From Streptomyces antibioticus (GTDB lineage Bacteria > Actinomycetota > Actinomycetes > Streptomycetales > Streptomycetaceae), in contig NZ_CM007717.1 of NCBI RefSeq assembly GCF_002019855.1, forward strand, positions 6,271,750 to 6,335,749: DNA of 64,000 nt. The letters are read 5' to 3'. A program made the translations under genes and the position numbers. Below the pieces are notes generated by a model. That model was not told the DNA's origin. It did not search any database and saw only the letters and a program-made list of their open reading frames with translations. Below, in pieces: positions 1 through 14,770 of the stretch (positions within the stretch are counted from its first letter, which is position 1; each line of letters begins with the position of its first letter).

Positions 1-1028
<1,028 letters not shown>

Positions 1029-1118
1029 CAGTTGCTCGCGTCCACTGTGTTGGTTCTGAAACCACGAACAGCCCCACGCCCGTGTCAGGGCGTGGTGCGG
1101 CTGAAACAGTTTCATAGT

Positions 1119-1236
1119 GTTTCGGTGGTCATAGCGTGAGGGAAACGCCCGGTTACATTCCGAACCCGGAAGCTAAGCCTCACAGCGCCGATGGTACTGC
1201 AGGGGGGACCCTGTGGGAGAGTAGGACACCGCCGAA
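1119..1236 (+). rRNA. rrf: 5S ribosomal RNA
   Basis: A segment of about 118 nt starts at GTTTCGGTGGTC and ends at GGACACCGCCGAAC, so its two ends pair as the 5S terminal helix. The conserved internal CCGAACCCGGAAGCTAAGC loop is intact. It follows the 23S gene after a spacer of about 90 nt that contains a GCCCCACGCCC/GGGCGTGG hairpin, probably a processing element. It is cotranscribed with the 23S gene. Confidence 0.96.
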
Positions 1237-1245
1237 CAATCATTC

Positions 1246-1292
1246 AAAAGGGTTGGGTTCTGAACTTCGGTTCGGAGCCCAACCCTTTTTTG
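1246..1292 (+). terminator. rRNA operon terminator
   Basis: A long hairpin (AAAAGGGTTGGGTTCTGAAC, a TTCG tetraloop, and a nearly complementary right arm) runs into a T tract at about 1286-1291. It starts ten bases after 5S rRNA. This is a textbook intrinsic terminator with a UUCG-type loop, unusual among Streptomyces terminators in having a clear U tail. Confidence 0.95.
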
Positions 1293-1337
1293 TTTGCCGT
1301 CACTTGACGTTCACGTTGCGCGTCGAACATCCACAGC

Positions 1338-2015
1338 ATGGGTACTGCCGCAATGCTCAGGGCCGCCGGCGTCGGAGTCGGTGACGAGGTCGTCGTACCG
1401 TCCTTCGGGAACGCCGAAGTCGCCGGTGCGGTCACCCTCGTGGGTGCGCTGCCGGTGTTCGCCGACATCGACCCCGTGACGTACTGCCTGGACCCGGGGG
1501 CCGTCGAGGCCGTCGTAACTCCGCGGACGGCGGCCGTCGTTGTCGTGCACCGGTTCGGACGACCGGCCGAGGTCGGGCCGTTGCGGGGGCTCGGGCGGCG
1601 GCACGGGCTGCTGGTGCTGGAGCAGGGGGAGTCCGACGAGCCGTACGACGAGATCGCTCGGCGTCGGGAGCGGGCCGCCTATCTCGATGCCCGGCTGCGC
1701 GGGGTGCGCAGGCCCGAGGGCGGGGACGGGCACACCTATCAGCAGTACGTGGTGCGGGTGCCGGGGAACGGCCGGCCCGACCGTGACGCCTTCGCACGCG
1801 CCTTGCGGGGCAGGGGAGTTGAGTGCCGGGTGCCCGTGAAGACGCCGCTGCACCGGCTGCCCGAGTTCCGGCGCTGTGTGTCCTTGCCGGAGACCGAGCT
1901 GGCCGCCGACGAGACGCTTTCCCTGCCGGTCGACGCCACGTTGACGAGACGGGACATGCAGCGCATCGTCGCCGCGTGCAACGCACTCGGAGGACTGCTT
2001 CAGCCCGCCTTCTGA
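1338..2015 (+). pseudogene. Reduced DegT/DnrJ/EryC1/StrS-type aminotransferase remnant
   Basis: The 225-residue frame matches parts of the DegT/StrS sugar aminotransferase fold. Residues 1-95 correspond to the GDEVVVPSF...PVFADIDP...RTAAVVVVHRFGRP section, and residues 100-225 to the C-terminal small domain (YQQYVVRV...LSLPVDATLTRRDMQRIV). Full-length members are about 360-400 residues. Here the first 45 or so residues are absent. The central segment that normally carries the PLP-binding lysine (the SFYPTKN region) is also missing: the sequence jumps from LEQGES straight to the R-rich helix. An in-frame TGA at 1305 prevents an upstream extension. The ATG lies only 46 bp past the rRNA terminator. 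The reading frame is otherwise intact with normal codon bias, so it could be a retained non-catalytic protein, but it cannot be an ordinary PLP aminotransferase. Confidence 0.6.
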
Positions 2016-2021
2016 ACGAGT

Positions 2022-2051
2022 TTGGGAACACCGGCCCGTTCGGGGTATGCT
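2022..2051 (+). promoter_or_regulatory. Probable promoter of tRNA-Thr
   Basis: TTGGGA (2022-2027) and TATGCT (2046-2051) are separated by 18 bp, resembling the principal HrdB-type promoter. The -10 ends 39 nt before the mature tRNA start, and there is no other gene in between. Confidence 0.5.
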
Positions 2052-2090
2052 CTATTCCGTTGCCGCGAGGGAAACCTCGAAAAGTGACCA

Positions 2091-2166
2091 GCCCCCTTAG
2101 CTCAGTCGGCAGAGCGTCTCCATGGTAAGGAGAAGGTCAACGGTTCGATTCCGTTAGGGGGCTCCA
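2091..2166 (+). tRNA. tRNA-Thr (anticodon GGT), CCA encoded
   Basis: A cloverleaf can be drawn. The acceptor arm is GCCCCCT with AGGGGGC, the D-loop is AGCTCAGTCGGCAGAGC, the anticodon arm is TCTCC-ATGGTAA-GGAGA with GGT at the anticodon position, and the T-loop is GGTTCGATTCC. The CCA end is encoded at 2164-2166. Confidence 0.97.
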
Positions 2167-2174
2167 CGAAGAAA

Positions 2175-2202
2175 GCCCCCGCCCTTTCGGGCGGGGGCTT
2201 TT
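2175..2202. terminator. Terminator shared by tRNA-Thr and the convergent osaC
   Basis: A perfect 10-bp stem (GCCCCCGCCC / GGGCGGGGGC) with a TTTC loop is followed by TTTT on the + strand. On the - strand it is preceded by A residues and lies 26 bases beyond the osaC stop, so it can serve both directions. Confidence 0.9.
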
Positions 2203-2228
2203 CTCATGCCCTTTTCGTCTCGACTCCC

Positions 2229-4967
2229 TTACGCCACGCGCATCGCCAGGATCGCCATGTCGTCGGACGGGGCGTCCGAGGCGAAGCGTTCCACGGCACG
2301 CATGATGCGGGCCGCAACCGCGCCGGCCGTCAGACCGGTGCAGGTGGTCAGGACGTCCGCCAGGCCGTCGTCGCCCAGCATGCGGGTGCCCTCGCGGCGC
2401 TCGGTGACGCCGTCCGTGACACAGAGCAGGACGTCCCCCGGATCGAGGATCACCGTCTGCTCGTACAGCTCCAGGTCGTCCATCACGCCCAGCAGGGGCT
2501 GGGGTTCGGCCGCGGGTTCGACCGTGCCGTCCTGGCGCAGGCGCAGGGGGAGCGGGTGGCCCGCGCAGACGACCTTCAGTTCCGCGCTGCCGTCGGCCTG
2601 CGGGCGCATCTCGCCGTAGAGCAGGGTGAGGAAGCGGCTGCGGTCGCCCTCGTCGAGGATGGCGGAGTTGAGGCGCTCCAGGACGGCCGGGCCGCTGAGG
2701 CCCTCGCGGGCCAGCAGCCGCAGGGCGTGGCGGGCCAGGCCGGTCACGGCGGCCGCGTGCGGGCCGGTGCCGCAGACGTCGCCGATGGCGAAGCCGTAGG
2801 CGCCGTCGCTGATCGGGAAGACGTCGTAGAAGTCGCCGCCGACCTCGTTGCCCTCGCCGGCCGCGCGGTAGATGACGTCGACCTCCACGCCGTCGATGTC
2901 GGGCAGTCCCGGGGGCAGCAGGCTGCGCTGGAGGGACTGGCTGATCGCCGTGCGCTCGGAGTAGAGGCGGGCGTTGTCCAGGGCGAGGGCGGCCCGGCGG
3001 CTGAGGTCCTCGGCTAGTTCGAGGATCTCCTGGCGGAAGTGCTCGTCGGTGGGCTTGCCGAGGGTCAGCATGCCGATGACGCGGTTGCGGGCCACCAGGG
3101 GCAGGACGACGGTCTCGCCGCCGACCGCGGCGGCCGTGGCGAGGGTGGGGCCGATGCCGGAGGAGACCTGGTGGGTGGGGCTGCCGCTCAGGCCGAGGCT
3201 GCGCATGGAGCTGCGCAGGGCCGAGTCGTGCGCGGCCGCGGCGGGGGCGGCCCAGATGCGGGCGCCGGGGGTGGGGACCGGGTCCGGCGGGGAGACCTTG
3301 GACAGCAGTGACTTGATGCCGTCGATGAGTTCCTCGTCCTCGTGCAGGACGTAGGAGAGGTAGGGCTCGGACGCCTGGTCGGCGATCGTGTAGACCGCGC
3401 ACCAGGTGGCCAGGGTCGGGACGGTCATCTGGGCCATGAGGGCCAGGGTCTGGTCGCGGTCCAGGGTGCCGGCGAGCAGGTCGGACGCCTCGACGAGGAA
3501 GCTCAGGGAGCCTCTGCGCAGGCGTTCCAGTTCGCCGAGGCGGGCGGACTCGACGGCGAGGGCGATGCGGTCGGCGGCGAACTGGAGGCGCAGGGCCTCC
3601 TCGTTCGAGTAGCGGCCGGGGCTCTCCGCGGCGACGCCGAGGGAGCCGGTGAGGCGGCCCTCGACCTTGAGCGGGACGGTGACGACCGAGCGCATCCCGG
3701 TGTTGTTGAGCAGCGGGACGGCGCCGGGGACGGCGAGGAGGTCCTCGTGGACGGCCGGCATGCGGGCGGAGCCGTAGCGGCCGGGTCCCGCCTCGACGGG
3801 GACGCGGGCGAAGCGCTGGCGGGCGGAGGGCAGGCCGGTGGAGGCGCGGACCTCCAGTTCCGTCTCGTCGTCGGTGGCCAGGAGCAGGAAGGCGGAGTCG
3901 CCGTCGAGCATGTCCCGGGCGCGTTCCACCGTGCGCTGGAGGAGGCCGTCGAGGTCGTCGGGGGCGGGGGAGCCGATGAAGACCTCGAACGGGTCGGCGC
4001 TCTGGCCGTCGGCGGGCGCGGTGTCGGAGGCCGGGTGACGGGACGGGGTCTGGAGCACGGCGCGTTCGTGGTCGCGGACCAGGAGGCAGACCGTGGAGGG
4101 CTCGCCGTCGGTGTCGCGGACGCGCAGGTGGGAGGCGTAGACCGGGGTGACGCGGCCGGTGGCGCCGCGGATGCCGTAGCTGCCCTCCCAGCGGGAGAGC
4201 TGGAGGGCCTCGGCGATGCCCGTGCCGGTGCCGGGGGTGTGCGGCCAGGCGGCGAGGTCGGTGAGGGGCTTGCCGGTGACCTGGTCCGCGGTGTAGCCGA
4301 AGAGTTCCTCGGCGTCCTCGTTCCAGGAGGAGATGGCGCCGGAGCGGTCGATCTGGACGACGGCGACGCGGACGCGGCTGTCGGCGAGCGGCAGCAGGTC
4401 GGGCGGCAGGGAGGGTCCCGCGGCGCGGGTGCCGACGGGCCGGTCGGGGAGGTCGAGCTGGAACCAGACCTGTTTGTGGGTGGGGGTGTACTCGACGCCC
4501 CAGCGGGTGGCGATGGCCGCGCAGAGCTGGAGGCCGCGGCCGCCCTCGCGGTCGGGGCTGCCCATGGTGGCGGGGGAGCCCTGGAGGGGGATCTCGCGCT
4601 CCGGGTAGCGGTCGCCCACCTCGATGCGTACGCCGTCCTCGGAGCGCAGGCACAGGACGTCGGCGTGTGTGCCCGCGTGGACGACGGCGTTGGTCACCAG
4701 TTCGCTGGTGAGGACGACGGCGTCGTCGACGATGTCGGCGAAGCCCCAGCCCTGGAGGGTGTCGCGGACGAAGGCGCGGGCGGTCGCGACGGATCGCCCG
4801 ACGGGCTCGAAGCTGGCGGCCGCGCGCGCGGTGATCACAGAACTCCTCGGCCGGTTGTCGACGTGCGGGGATCCCTGGCCGGTCGGGTCGCCGCGCTGCT
4901 CGGGCGCGCGCGGGTCGGACGGCCGGGGGTCCGGGGGCTGTCCCCCAGGGATCAGTCCGGTGGTCAT
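2229..4967 (-). CDS. osaC: Multidomain stress phosphatase/anti-sigma regulator OsaC
   Basis: The 912-residue cytoplasmic protein has, in order, an RsbW-like HATPase (about 50-175), a PAS domain (195-305), two GAF domains (337-485 and 485-680) and a C-terminal SpoIIE/PP2C phosphatase domain (680-912). The phosphatase motifs GGDFYD, GDVCGTGPHAA, CAGHPLP, TDGVTERR and SDDMAILAMRV are all present. It is divergent from the osaA-osaB pair. In S. coelicolor the gene at this position is osaC, reported to bring SigB back to basal level after osmotic stress. The assignment rests on domain order plus gene order. The start is ATG 4967, with GGAGGGG 12 nt upstream; the frame stays open to 5054, and a longer N-terminus is not excluded. 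The kinase-like plus phosphatase combination suggests partner switching on anti-anti-sigma factors (inference). Confidence 0.88.
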   Translation of the reverse strand: MTTGLIPGGQPPDPRPSDPRAPEQRGDPTGQGSPHVDNRPRSSVITARAAASFEPVGRSVATARAFVRDTLQGWGFADIVDDAVVLTSELVTNAVVHAGTHADVLCLRSEDGVRIEVGDRYPEREIPLQGSPATMGSPDREGGRGLQLCAAIATRWGVEYTPTHKQVWFQLDLPDRPVGTRAAGPSLPPDLLPLADSRVRVAVVQIDRSGAISSWNEDAEELFGYTADQVTGKPLTDLAAWPHTPGTGTGIAEALQLSRWEGSYGIRGATGRVTPVYASHLRVRDTDGEPSTVCLLVRDHERAVLQTPSRHPASDTAPADGQSADPFEVFIGSPAPDDLDGLLQRTVERARDMLDGDSAFLLLATDDETELEVRASTGLPSARQRFARVPVEAGPGRYGSARMPAVHEDLLAVPGAVPLLNNTGMRSVVTVPLKVEGRLTGSLGVAAESPGRYSNEEALRLQFAADRIALAVESARLGELERLRRGSLSFLVEASDLLAGTLDRDQTLALMAQMTVPTLATWCAVYTIADQASEPYLSYVLHEDEELIDGIKSLLSKVSPPDPVPTPGARIWAAPAAAAHDSALRSSMRSLGLSGSPTHQVSSGIGPTLATAAAVGGETVVLPLVARNRVIGMLTLGKPTDEHFRQEILELAEDLSRRAALALDNARLYSERTAISQSLQRSLLPPGLPDIDGVEVDVIYRAAGEGNEVGGDFYDVFPISDGAYGFAIGDVCGTGPHAAAVTGLARHALRLLAREGLSGPAVLERLNSAILDEGDRSRFLTLLYGEMRPQADGSAELKVVCAGHPLPLRLRQDGTVEPAAEPQPLLGVMDDLELYEQTVILDPGDVLLCVTDGVTERREGTRMLGDDGLADVLTTCTGLTAGAVAARIMRAVERFASDAPSDDMAILAMRVA

Positions 4968-5056
4968 TGTGTGCGGCCGCCCCTCCGATGCCCGCTCGTG
5001 CGCCTCGTGCCACCGCCCAGGCCGGTCTGGACCGGCGTGGCTGGACAGCCGCATGC

Positions 5057-5071
5057 AAGGTTACTTACCTT
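5057..5071. promoter_or_regulatory. Inverted repeat AAGGT-N5-ACCTT in the osaC/osaA divergent region
   Basis: A perfect 5-bp inverted repeat with a 5-bp spacer, in an unusually AT-containing patch, lies 90 bp upstream of the osaC ATG and 164 bp upstream of the osaA GTG. It could be an operator for either gene. The 267-bp intergenic stretch holds no gene. No confident sigma-factor consensus was found in it. Confidence 0.3.
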
Positions 5072-5234
5072 CCCCGCCCCTGCGGATGCCGGTCAGCAGT
5101 GTTTCCGTCCCATGGGTGTGGGGACGGTGTGCGAAGCTGCCGAACTGTTATGGCCGGGTTCGGCAAGGGTGAAACACTGGGCAAGCTTGTGGTGAAGGTC
5201 AGCGGTGACGGTCGACCCCTGCGGGAGGGACAAA

Positions 5235-10682
<5,448 letters not shown>

Positions 10683-10717
10683 GGCTCCCGGGACTCGAGG
10701 TGCGCAAGGCGGTGTAA

Positions 10718-10756
10718 CGGGGCGGGATCCGGGGAACCTTCTGGTCTTCCGCCCCG
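10718..10756 (+). terminator. Possible attenuator/terminator between osaA and osaB
   Basis: An 8-bp perfect stem CGGGGCGG / CCGCCCCG encloses a 23-nt loop with secondary pairing. It begins 36 bases after the osaA stop and has no T tract. It could reduce read-through into osaB, which also has a 220-bp leader of its own. Confidence 0.35.
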
Positions 10757-10904
10757 TTCCCGCTATGTGCACAGTGACATCACGGTGACAGGGTGTGGCG
10801 ACGGTCGGGGTGCGGCTACCATGACCGGCACAAGGAAGGGCGGCGCAAAGGAGTCGTCCCCAGGGGCGGCGCCCGGTGCACTGCCGGGGCGAGGAGGGCG
10901 GGCC

Positions 10905-11588
10905 ATGGTGCAGAAGGCCAAGATCCTCCTGGTCGATGACCGGCCGGAGAATCTGCTGGCGCTGGAGGCGATCCTCTCTGCGCTCGATCAGACGCTGGTG
11001 CGGGCATCGTCCGGGGAAGAGGCGCTCAAAGCACTGCTGACGGACGACTTCGCGGTCATTCTGCTGGACGTCCAGATGCCGGGAATGGATGGATTCGAGA
11101 CGGCCGCGCACATCAAGCGGCGAGAGCGCACCAGAGACATCCCCATCATCTTCCTCACGGCGATCAACCACGGCCCGCATCACACCTTCCGGGGGTACGC
11201 GGCCGGTGCGGTGGACTACATCTCCAAGCCGTTCGACCCGTGGGTGCTGCGCGCGAAGGTCTCCGTGTTCGTCGAGCTGTACATGAAGAACTGCCAGCTC
11301 CGGGAGCAGGCGGCGCTGCTGCGGCTCCAGTTGGAGGGCGGCGGCAAGGCCGCGGCGAGCGGTGGTGCCAAGGAGCCGGCGGGGCTGCTCGCCGAGCTGT
11401 CGGCGCGGCTCGCGGCCGTCGAGGAGCAGGCCGAGGCGCTGTCCAAGCAGCTCGACGACGAGTCGGCGGACGCGGCGGCGGTGGCCACGGCGGCCCATCT
11501 GGAGCGCAAACTCACCGGTCTGCGGCGGGCGCTGGACGCGCTGGAGCCGGGTACCGGCGGCGCCTCCGCACTGCCGTCGCAGAACTGA
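10905..11588 (+). CDS. osaB: Response regulator OsaB with coiled-coil output
   Basis: The 227-residue protein has a CheY-like receiver (residues 5-125: LLVDDRPENL, phospho-acceptor D55 in ILLDVQMPGMDG, switch T in FLTAIN, K in ISKPFDP). A C-terminal Ala/Glu-rich region (about 135-227) has heptad-like coiled-coil character. No DNA-binding domain is visible, so output is probably by protein contact. The gene lies 222 bp after osaA in the same direction. ATG 10905 is chosen for GAGGAGG just upstream; the longer frame from 10767 would add 46 low-complexity residues with no ribosome binding site. Its position and coiled coil match S. coelicolor OsaB, required for growth under osmotic stress (known there, inferred here). 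Confidence 0.9.
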   Translation: MVQKAKILLVDDRPENLLALEAILSALDQTLVRASSGEEALKALLTDDFAVILLDVQMPGMDGFETAAHIKRRERTRDIPIIFLTAINHGPHHTFRGYAAGAVDYISKPFDPWVLRAKVSVFVELYMKNCQLREQAALLRLQLEGGGKAAASGGAKEPAGLLAELSARLAAVEEQAEALSKQLDDESADAAAVATAAHLERKLTGLRRALDALEPGTGGASALPSQN

Positions 11589-11674
11589 CGTGAGGGGCGG
11601 GAGCAGTTGGGCATGAGCGTCCCTCAGTTCCGCCCTCGCACACGGGGGATGCGGCGGGCGTCCCCCTCCTCGAA

Positions 11675-11693
11675 GCGGAAGCGTCACTTCCGC
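11675..11693. promoter_or_regulatory. Inverted repeat GCGGAAG-N5-CTTCCGC upstream of ftsK
   Basis: A perfect 7-bp inverted repeat lies 80 bp before the ftsK ATG and 87 bp after the osaB stop. Without a T tract it may be a weak terminator for osaB or an operator for ftsK. Which of the two cannot be decided from sequence. Confidence 0.35.
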
Positions 11694-11772
11694 GCCACAG
11701 TGGTGACGACACGAACGGGTGAAGCAGTGGGCACGCGTGTCCCCTGTGGCCTCCCCCGGTAACCTCACACCC

Positions 11773-14514
11773 ATGGCCTCACGTCCCTCCGCAGCCAAGA
11801 AGCAGCCCGCCAAGAAGGCGGCTGCTCCCTCGAAGGCTCCGGCGAAGGCCGCCGCGAAGAAGGCTCCGGCCAAGAAAGCGCCCGCCCGCAAGGCCGCGGC
11901 GAAGAAGGCCGCGCCCGCGCCCAAGCCGGCGCCGAGCCCCACCGGGGGCGTGTACCGCCTGGTGCGCGCCATCTGGCTCGGACTGGCGCACGCCGTCGGC
12001 GCCGTCTTCCGCGGCATAGGGAACGGCGCGAAGAACCTCGACCCCGCCCACCGCAAGGACGGCCTCGCGCTGCTGCTCTTCGCGATCGCGCTGATCTGCG
12101 CCGCGGGCACCTGGGCGGATCTGCGCGGACCGGTCGGGGACCTCGTGGAGATCCTGGTGACCGGCTCGTTCGGCCGGCTCGACCTGCTGGTGCCGATCCT
12201 GGTCGCGGCCGTCGCCGTGCGCTTCATCCGCCACCCCGAGAAGCCCGAGGCCAACGGGCGGATCGTGATCGGCCTGTCCGCCCTCGTCATCGGGATCCTC
12301 GGCCAGGTCCACATCGCCTGCGGCTCGCCCGCCCGCAGCGCCGGCATGCAGGCGATAAGGGACGCCGGCGGTCTGATCGGCTGGGGCGCGGCGACCCCGC
12401 TGACGTACTCCATGGGCGAGATGCTCGCCGTACCCCTGCTGGTGCTGCTGACGATCTTCGGACTGCTGGTCGTCACCGCCACCCCGGTCAACGCCGTTCC
12501 GCAGCGGCTGCGGGCGCTCGGCGTACGCCTGGGAGTGCTCGACGCCCCCGAGCCGGACCGGTTCGACGAGTTCGGCGAGTTCGGCGCCGACGACGAGCGC
12601 TACGACGACCAGTGGCGCGAAGCGCTGCCCGCGCGCCCCCGCGGGCATCGGAACGCCCCCCGGGAGTTCGATGCCGAGGAAGCCGAGCAGGAGGCCCTCG
12701 CCAAGCGCCGCGGCCGGCCCCGGCGCTCCGCGGTGCCGCAGCCCGCGATGAACCGGAAGCTGGACGCCGTGGACATCGCCGCGGCGGCCGCGGCCGACCT
12801 CGACGGCGCCGTCCTGCACGGCATGCCGCCCTCGCCGCTCGTCGCCGACCTCACCCAGGGCGTCAGCGTGGGCGACCGCGAGGAGACCACCCCCGTCCCC
12901 ACCCCGGTCCCGGCCCCCGCGAAGCGGGCCAGGCAGGAGAAGCTCAGCCCCGAACAGGCCGTGCCCGACCTCACCAAGTCGGCCCCTGAGGAGATCCGCG
13001 ACCTGCCGCCGCGCGCGGAGCAGCTCCAGCTCTCCGGGGACATCACCTACTCCCTGCCGTCGCTCGACCTCCTCACGCGCGGGGGACCCGGCAAGTCGCG
13101 CAGCGCCGCCAACGACGCCATCGTCGACTCCCTGCGCCAGGTCTTCGCCGAGTTCAAGGTGGACGCCGACGTCACCGGCTTCACCCGGGGGCCGACGGTC
13201 ACCCGCTACGAGGTCACGCTCGGCCCCGCCGTGAAGGTCGAGCGGATCACCGCGCTCACCAAGAACATCGCCTACGCGGTCGCCAGCCCCGACGTACGGA
13301 TCATCAGCCCGATCCCCGGCAAGTCGGCGGTCGGCATCGAGATCCCCAACACCGACCGCGAGATGGTCAACCTCGGCGACGTGCTGCGGCTCGCGGACGC
13401 GGCGGAGGACGACCACCCGATGCTGGTCGCGCTCGGCAAGGACGTCGAGGGCGGCTATGTGATGGCCAACCTCGCGAAGATGCCGCACATCCTGGTGGCC
13501 GGCGCCACCGGCTCCGGCAAGTCGTCCTGCATCAACTGCCTGATCACCTCGATCATGGTCCGCGCGACACCGGAGGACGTGCGGATGGTCCTGGTCGACC
13601 CCAAGCGCGTCGAGCTGACCGCCTACGAGGGCATCCCGCACCTGATCACCCCGATCATCACCAACCCCAAGCGGGCCGCCGAGGCTCTCCAGTGGGTCGT
13701 CCGCGAGATGGACCTGCGCTACGACGACCTCGCCGCGTACGGCTTCCGGCACATCGACGACTTCAACGAGGCCATAAGGAACGGCAAGGTCAAGCCGCCC
13801 GAGGGCAGCGAGCGCGAACTCCAGCCCTACCCCTACCTGCTGGTCATCGTGGACGAGCTGGCCGACCTGATGATGGTCGCCCCGCGTGACGTCGAGGACG
13901 CGATCGTGCGGATCACGCAGCTCGCGCGCGCGGCCGGCATCCACCTCGTGCTCGCCACCCAGCGCCCCTCCGTCGACGTCGTCACCGGTCTGATCAAGGC
14001 GAACGTGCCCTCCCGGCTCGCCTTCGCCACCTCCTCGCTCGCCGACTCGCGGGTCATCCTCGACCAGCCCGGCGCCGAGAAGCTGATCGGCAAGGGCGAC
14101 GGGCTGTTCCTGCCGATGGGGGCCAACAAACCGACGCGTATGCAGGGCGCGTTCGTCACCGAGGCCGAGGTCGCCGAGGTCGTCCAGCACTGCAAGGACC
14201 AGATGGCGCCCGTCTTCCGGGACGACGTCACCGTCGGGACCAAGCAGAAGAAGGAGATCGACGAGGACATCGGCGACGACCTCGACCTGCTGTGCCAGGC
14301 GGCCGAGCTGGTCGTCTCCACCCAGTTCGGGTCGACCTCGATGCTCCAGCGCAAGCTGCGCGTCGGCTTCGCCAAGGCCGGCCGGCTGATGGACCTCATG
14401 GAGTCGCGCAACATCGTCGGCCCCAGCGAGGGGTCCAAGGCGCGTGACGTCCTCGTGAAGCCGGACGAACTGGACGGCGTGCTCGCGGTGATCCGCGGTG
14501 AGTCCGAGGGATAG
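11773..14514 (+). CDS. ftsK: DNA translocase FtsK/SpoIIIE
   Basis: The 913-residue septal DNA pump moves chromosome ends out of closing septa. Residues 1-65 are a Lys/Ala/Pro-rich tail. Four hydrophobic segments lie at about 97-117, 137-152, 163-182 and 218-240, followed by an acidic/basic linker. The alpha/beta motor has Walker A GATGSGKS at about 578-585, Walker B LLVIVDELADLM near 690 and the ATQRPSVDVVTG stretch. The C-terminal gamma winged-helix (about 845-910, STSMLQRKLRVGFAKAGRLM) reads polar DNA sequences. ATG 11773 gives the family-typical N-terminus; the frame is open to 11719. In Streptomyces, FtsK acts during sporulation septation and stabilises chromosome termini (family knowledge). 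Confidence 0.96.
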   Translation: MASRPSAAKKQPAKKAAAPSKAPAKAAAKKAPAKKAPARKAAAKKAAPAPKPAPSPTGGVYRLVRAIWLGLAHAVGAVFRGIGNGAKNLDPAHRKDGLALLLFAIALICAAGTWADLRGPVGDLVEILVTGSFGRLDLLVPILVAAVAVRFIRHPEKPEANGRIVIGLSALVIGILGQVHIACGSPARSAGMQAIRDAGGLIGWGAATPLTYSMGEMLAVPLLVLLTIFGLLVVTATPVNAVPQRLRALGVRLGVLDAPEPDRFDEFGEFGADDERYDDQWREALPARPRGHRNAPREFDAEEAEQEALAKRRGRPRRSAVPQPAMNRKLDAVDIAAAAAADLDGAVLHGMPPSPLVADLTQGVSVGDREETTPVPTPVPAPAKRARQEKLSPEQAVPDLTKSAPEEIRDLPPRAEQLQLSGDITYSLPSLDLLTRGGPGKSRSAANDAIVDSLRQVFAEFKVDADVTGFTRGPTVTRYEVTLGPAVKVERITALTKNIAYAVASPDVRIISPIPGKSAVGIEIPNTDREMVNLGDVLRLADAAEDDHPMLVALGKDVEGGYVMANLAKMPHILVAGATGSGKSSCINCLITSIMVRATPEDVRMVLVDPKRVELTAYEGIPHLITPIITNPKRAAEALQWVVREMDLRYDDLAAYGFRHIDDFNEAIRNGKVKPPEGSERELQPYPYLLVIVDELADLMMVAPRDVEDAIVRITQLARAAGIHLVLATQRPSVDVVTGLIKANVPSRLAFATSSLADSRVILDQPGAEKLIGKGDGLFLPMGANKPTRMQGAFVTEAEVAEVVQHCKDQMAPVFRDDVTVGTKQKKEIDEDIGDDLDLLCQAAELVVSTQFGSTSMLQRKLRVGFAKAGRLMDLMESRNIVGPSEGSKARDVLVKPDELDGVLAVIRGESEG

Positions 14515-14770
14515 CGGCCCGGCACGGGGGTAGACGCGACCGTGACTCACCCGTTAGAGATCTCAGAGCAACCGTTTCCCTGCGACGAACGTCCAGTTGA
14601 GCGAGAGGATCAGGTACGGCTTTCAACCGAGCGCCGTGCCTGGCCCGTCATCGGATTGTCCGGCCATTCCGATGGCGTACAAAGTCGTACCGCCCGGTTG
14701 CCCCTCCCTTTGGCACCCCCCCTAGACTGAACCTCCAGCACAGGTGGCTACACGCTCGAAAGGCGCCCCC

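Noticed and set aside
2137..5058. 973-codon - strand frame overlapping osaC in another register
   Set aside because: Arg/Pro/His-rich shadow; the 2229-4967 frame carries all the phosphatase and PAS/GAF motifs.
14515..14770. Short ORF at 14542-14730
   Set aside because: No ribosome binding site, no homology-like pattern, and it ends just ahead of the RodZ-like gene; the 256-bp space is treated as promoter region.
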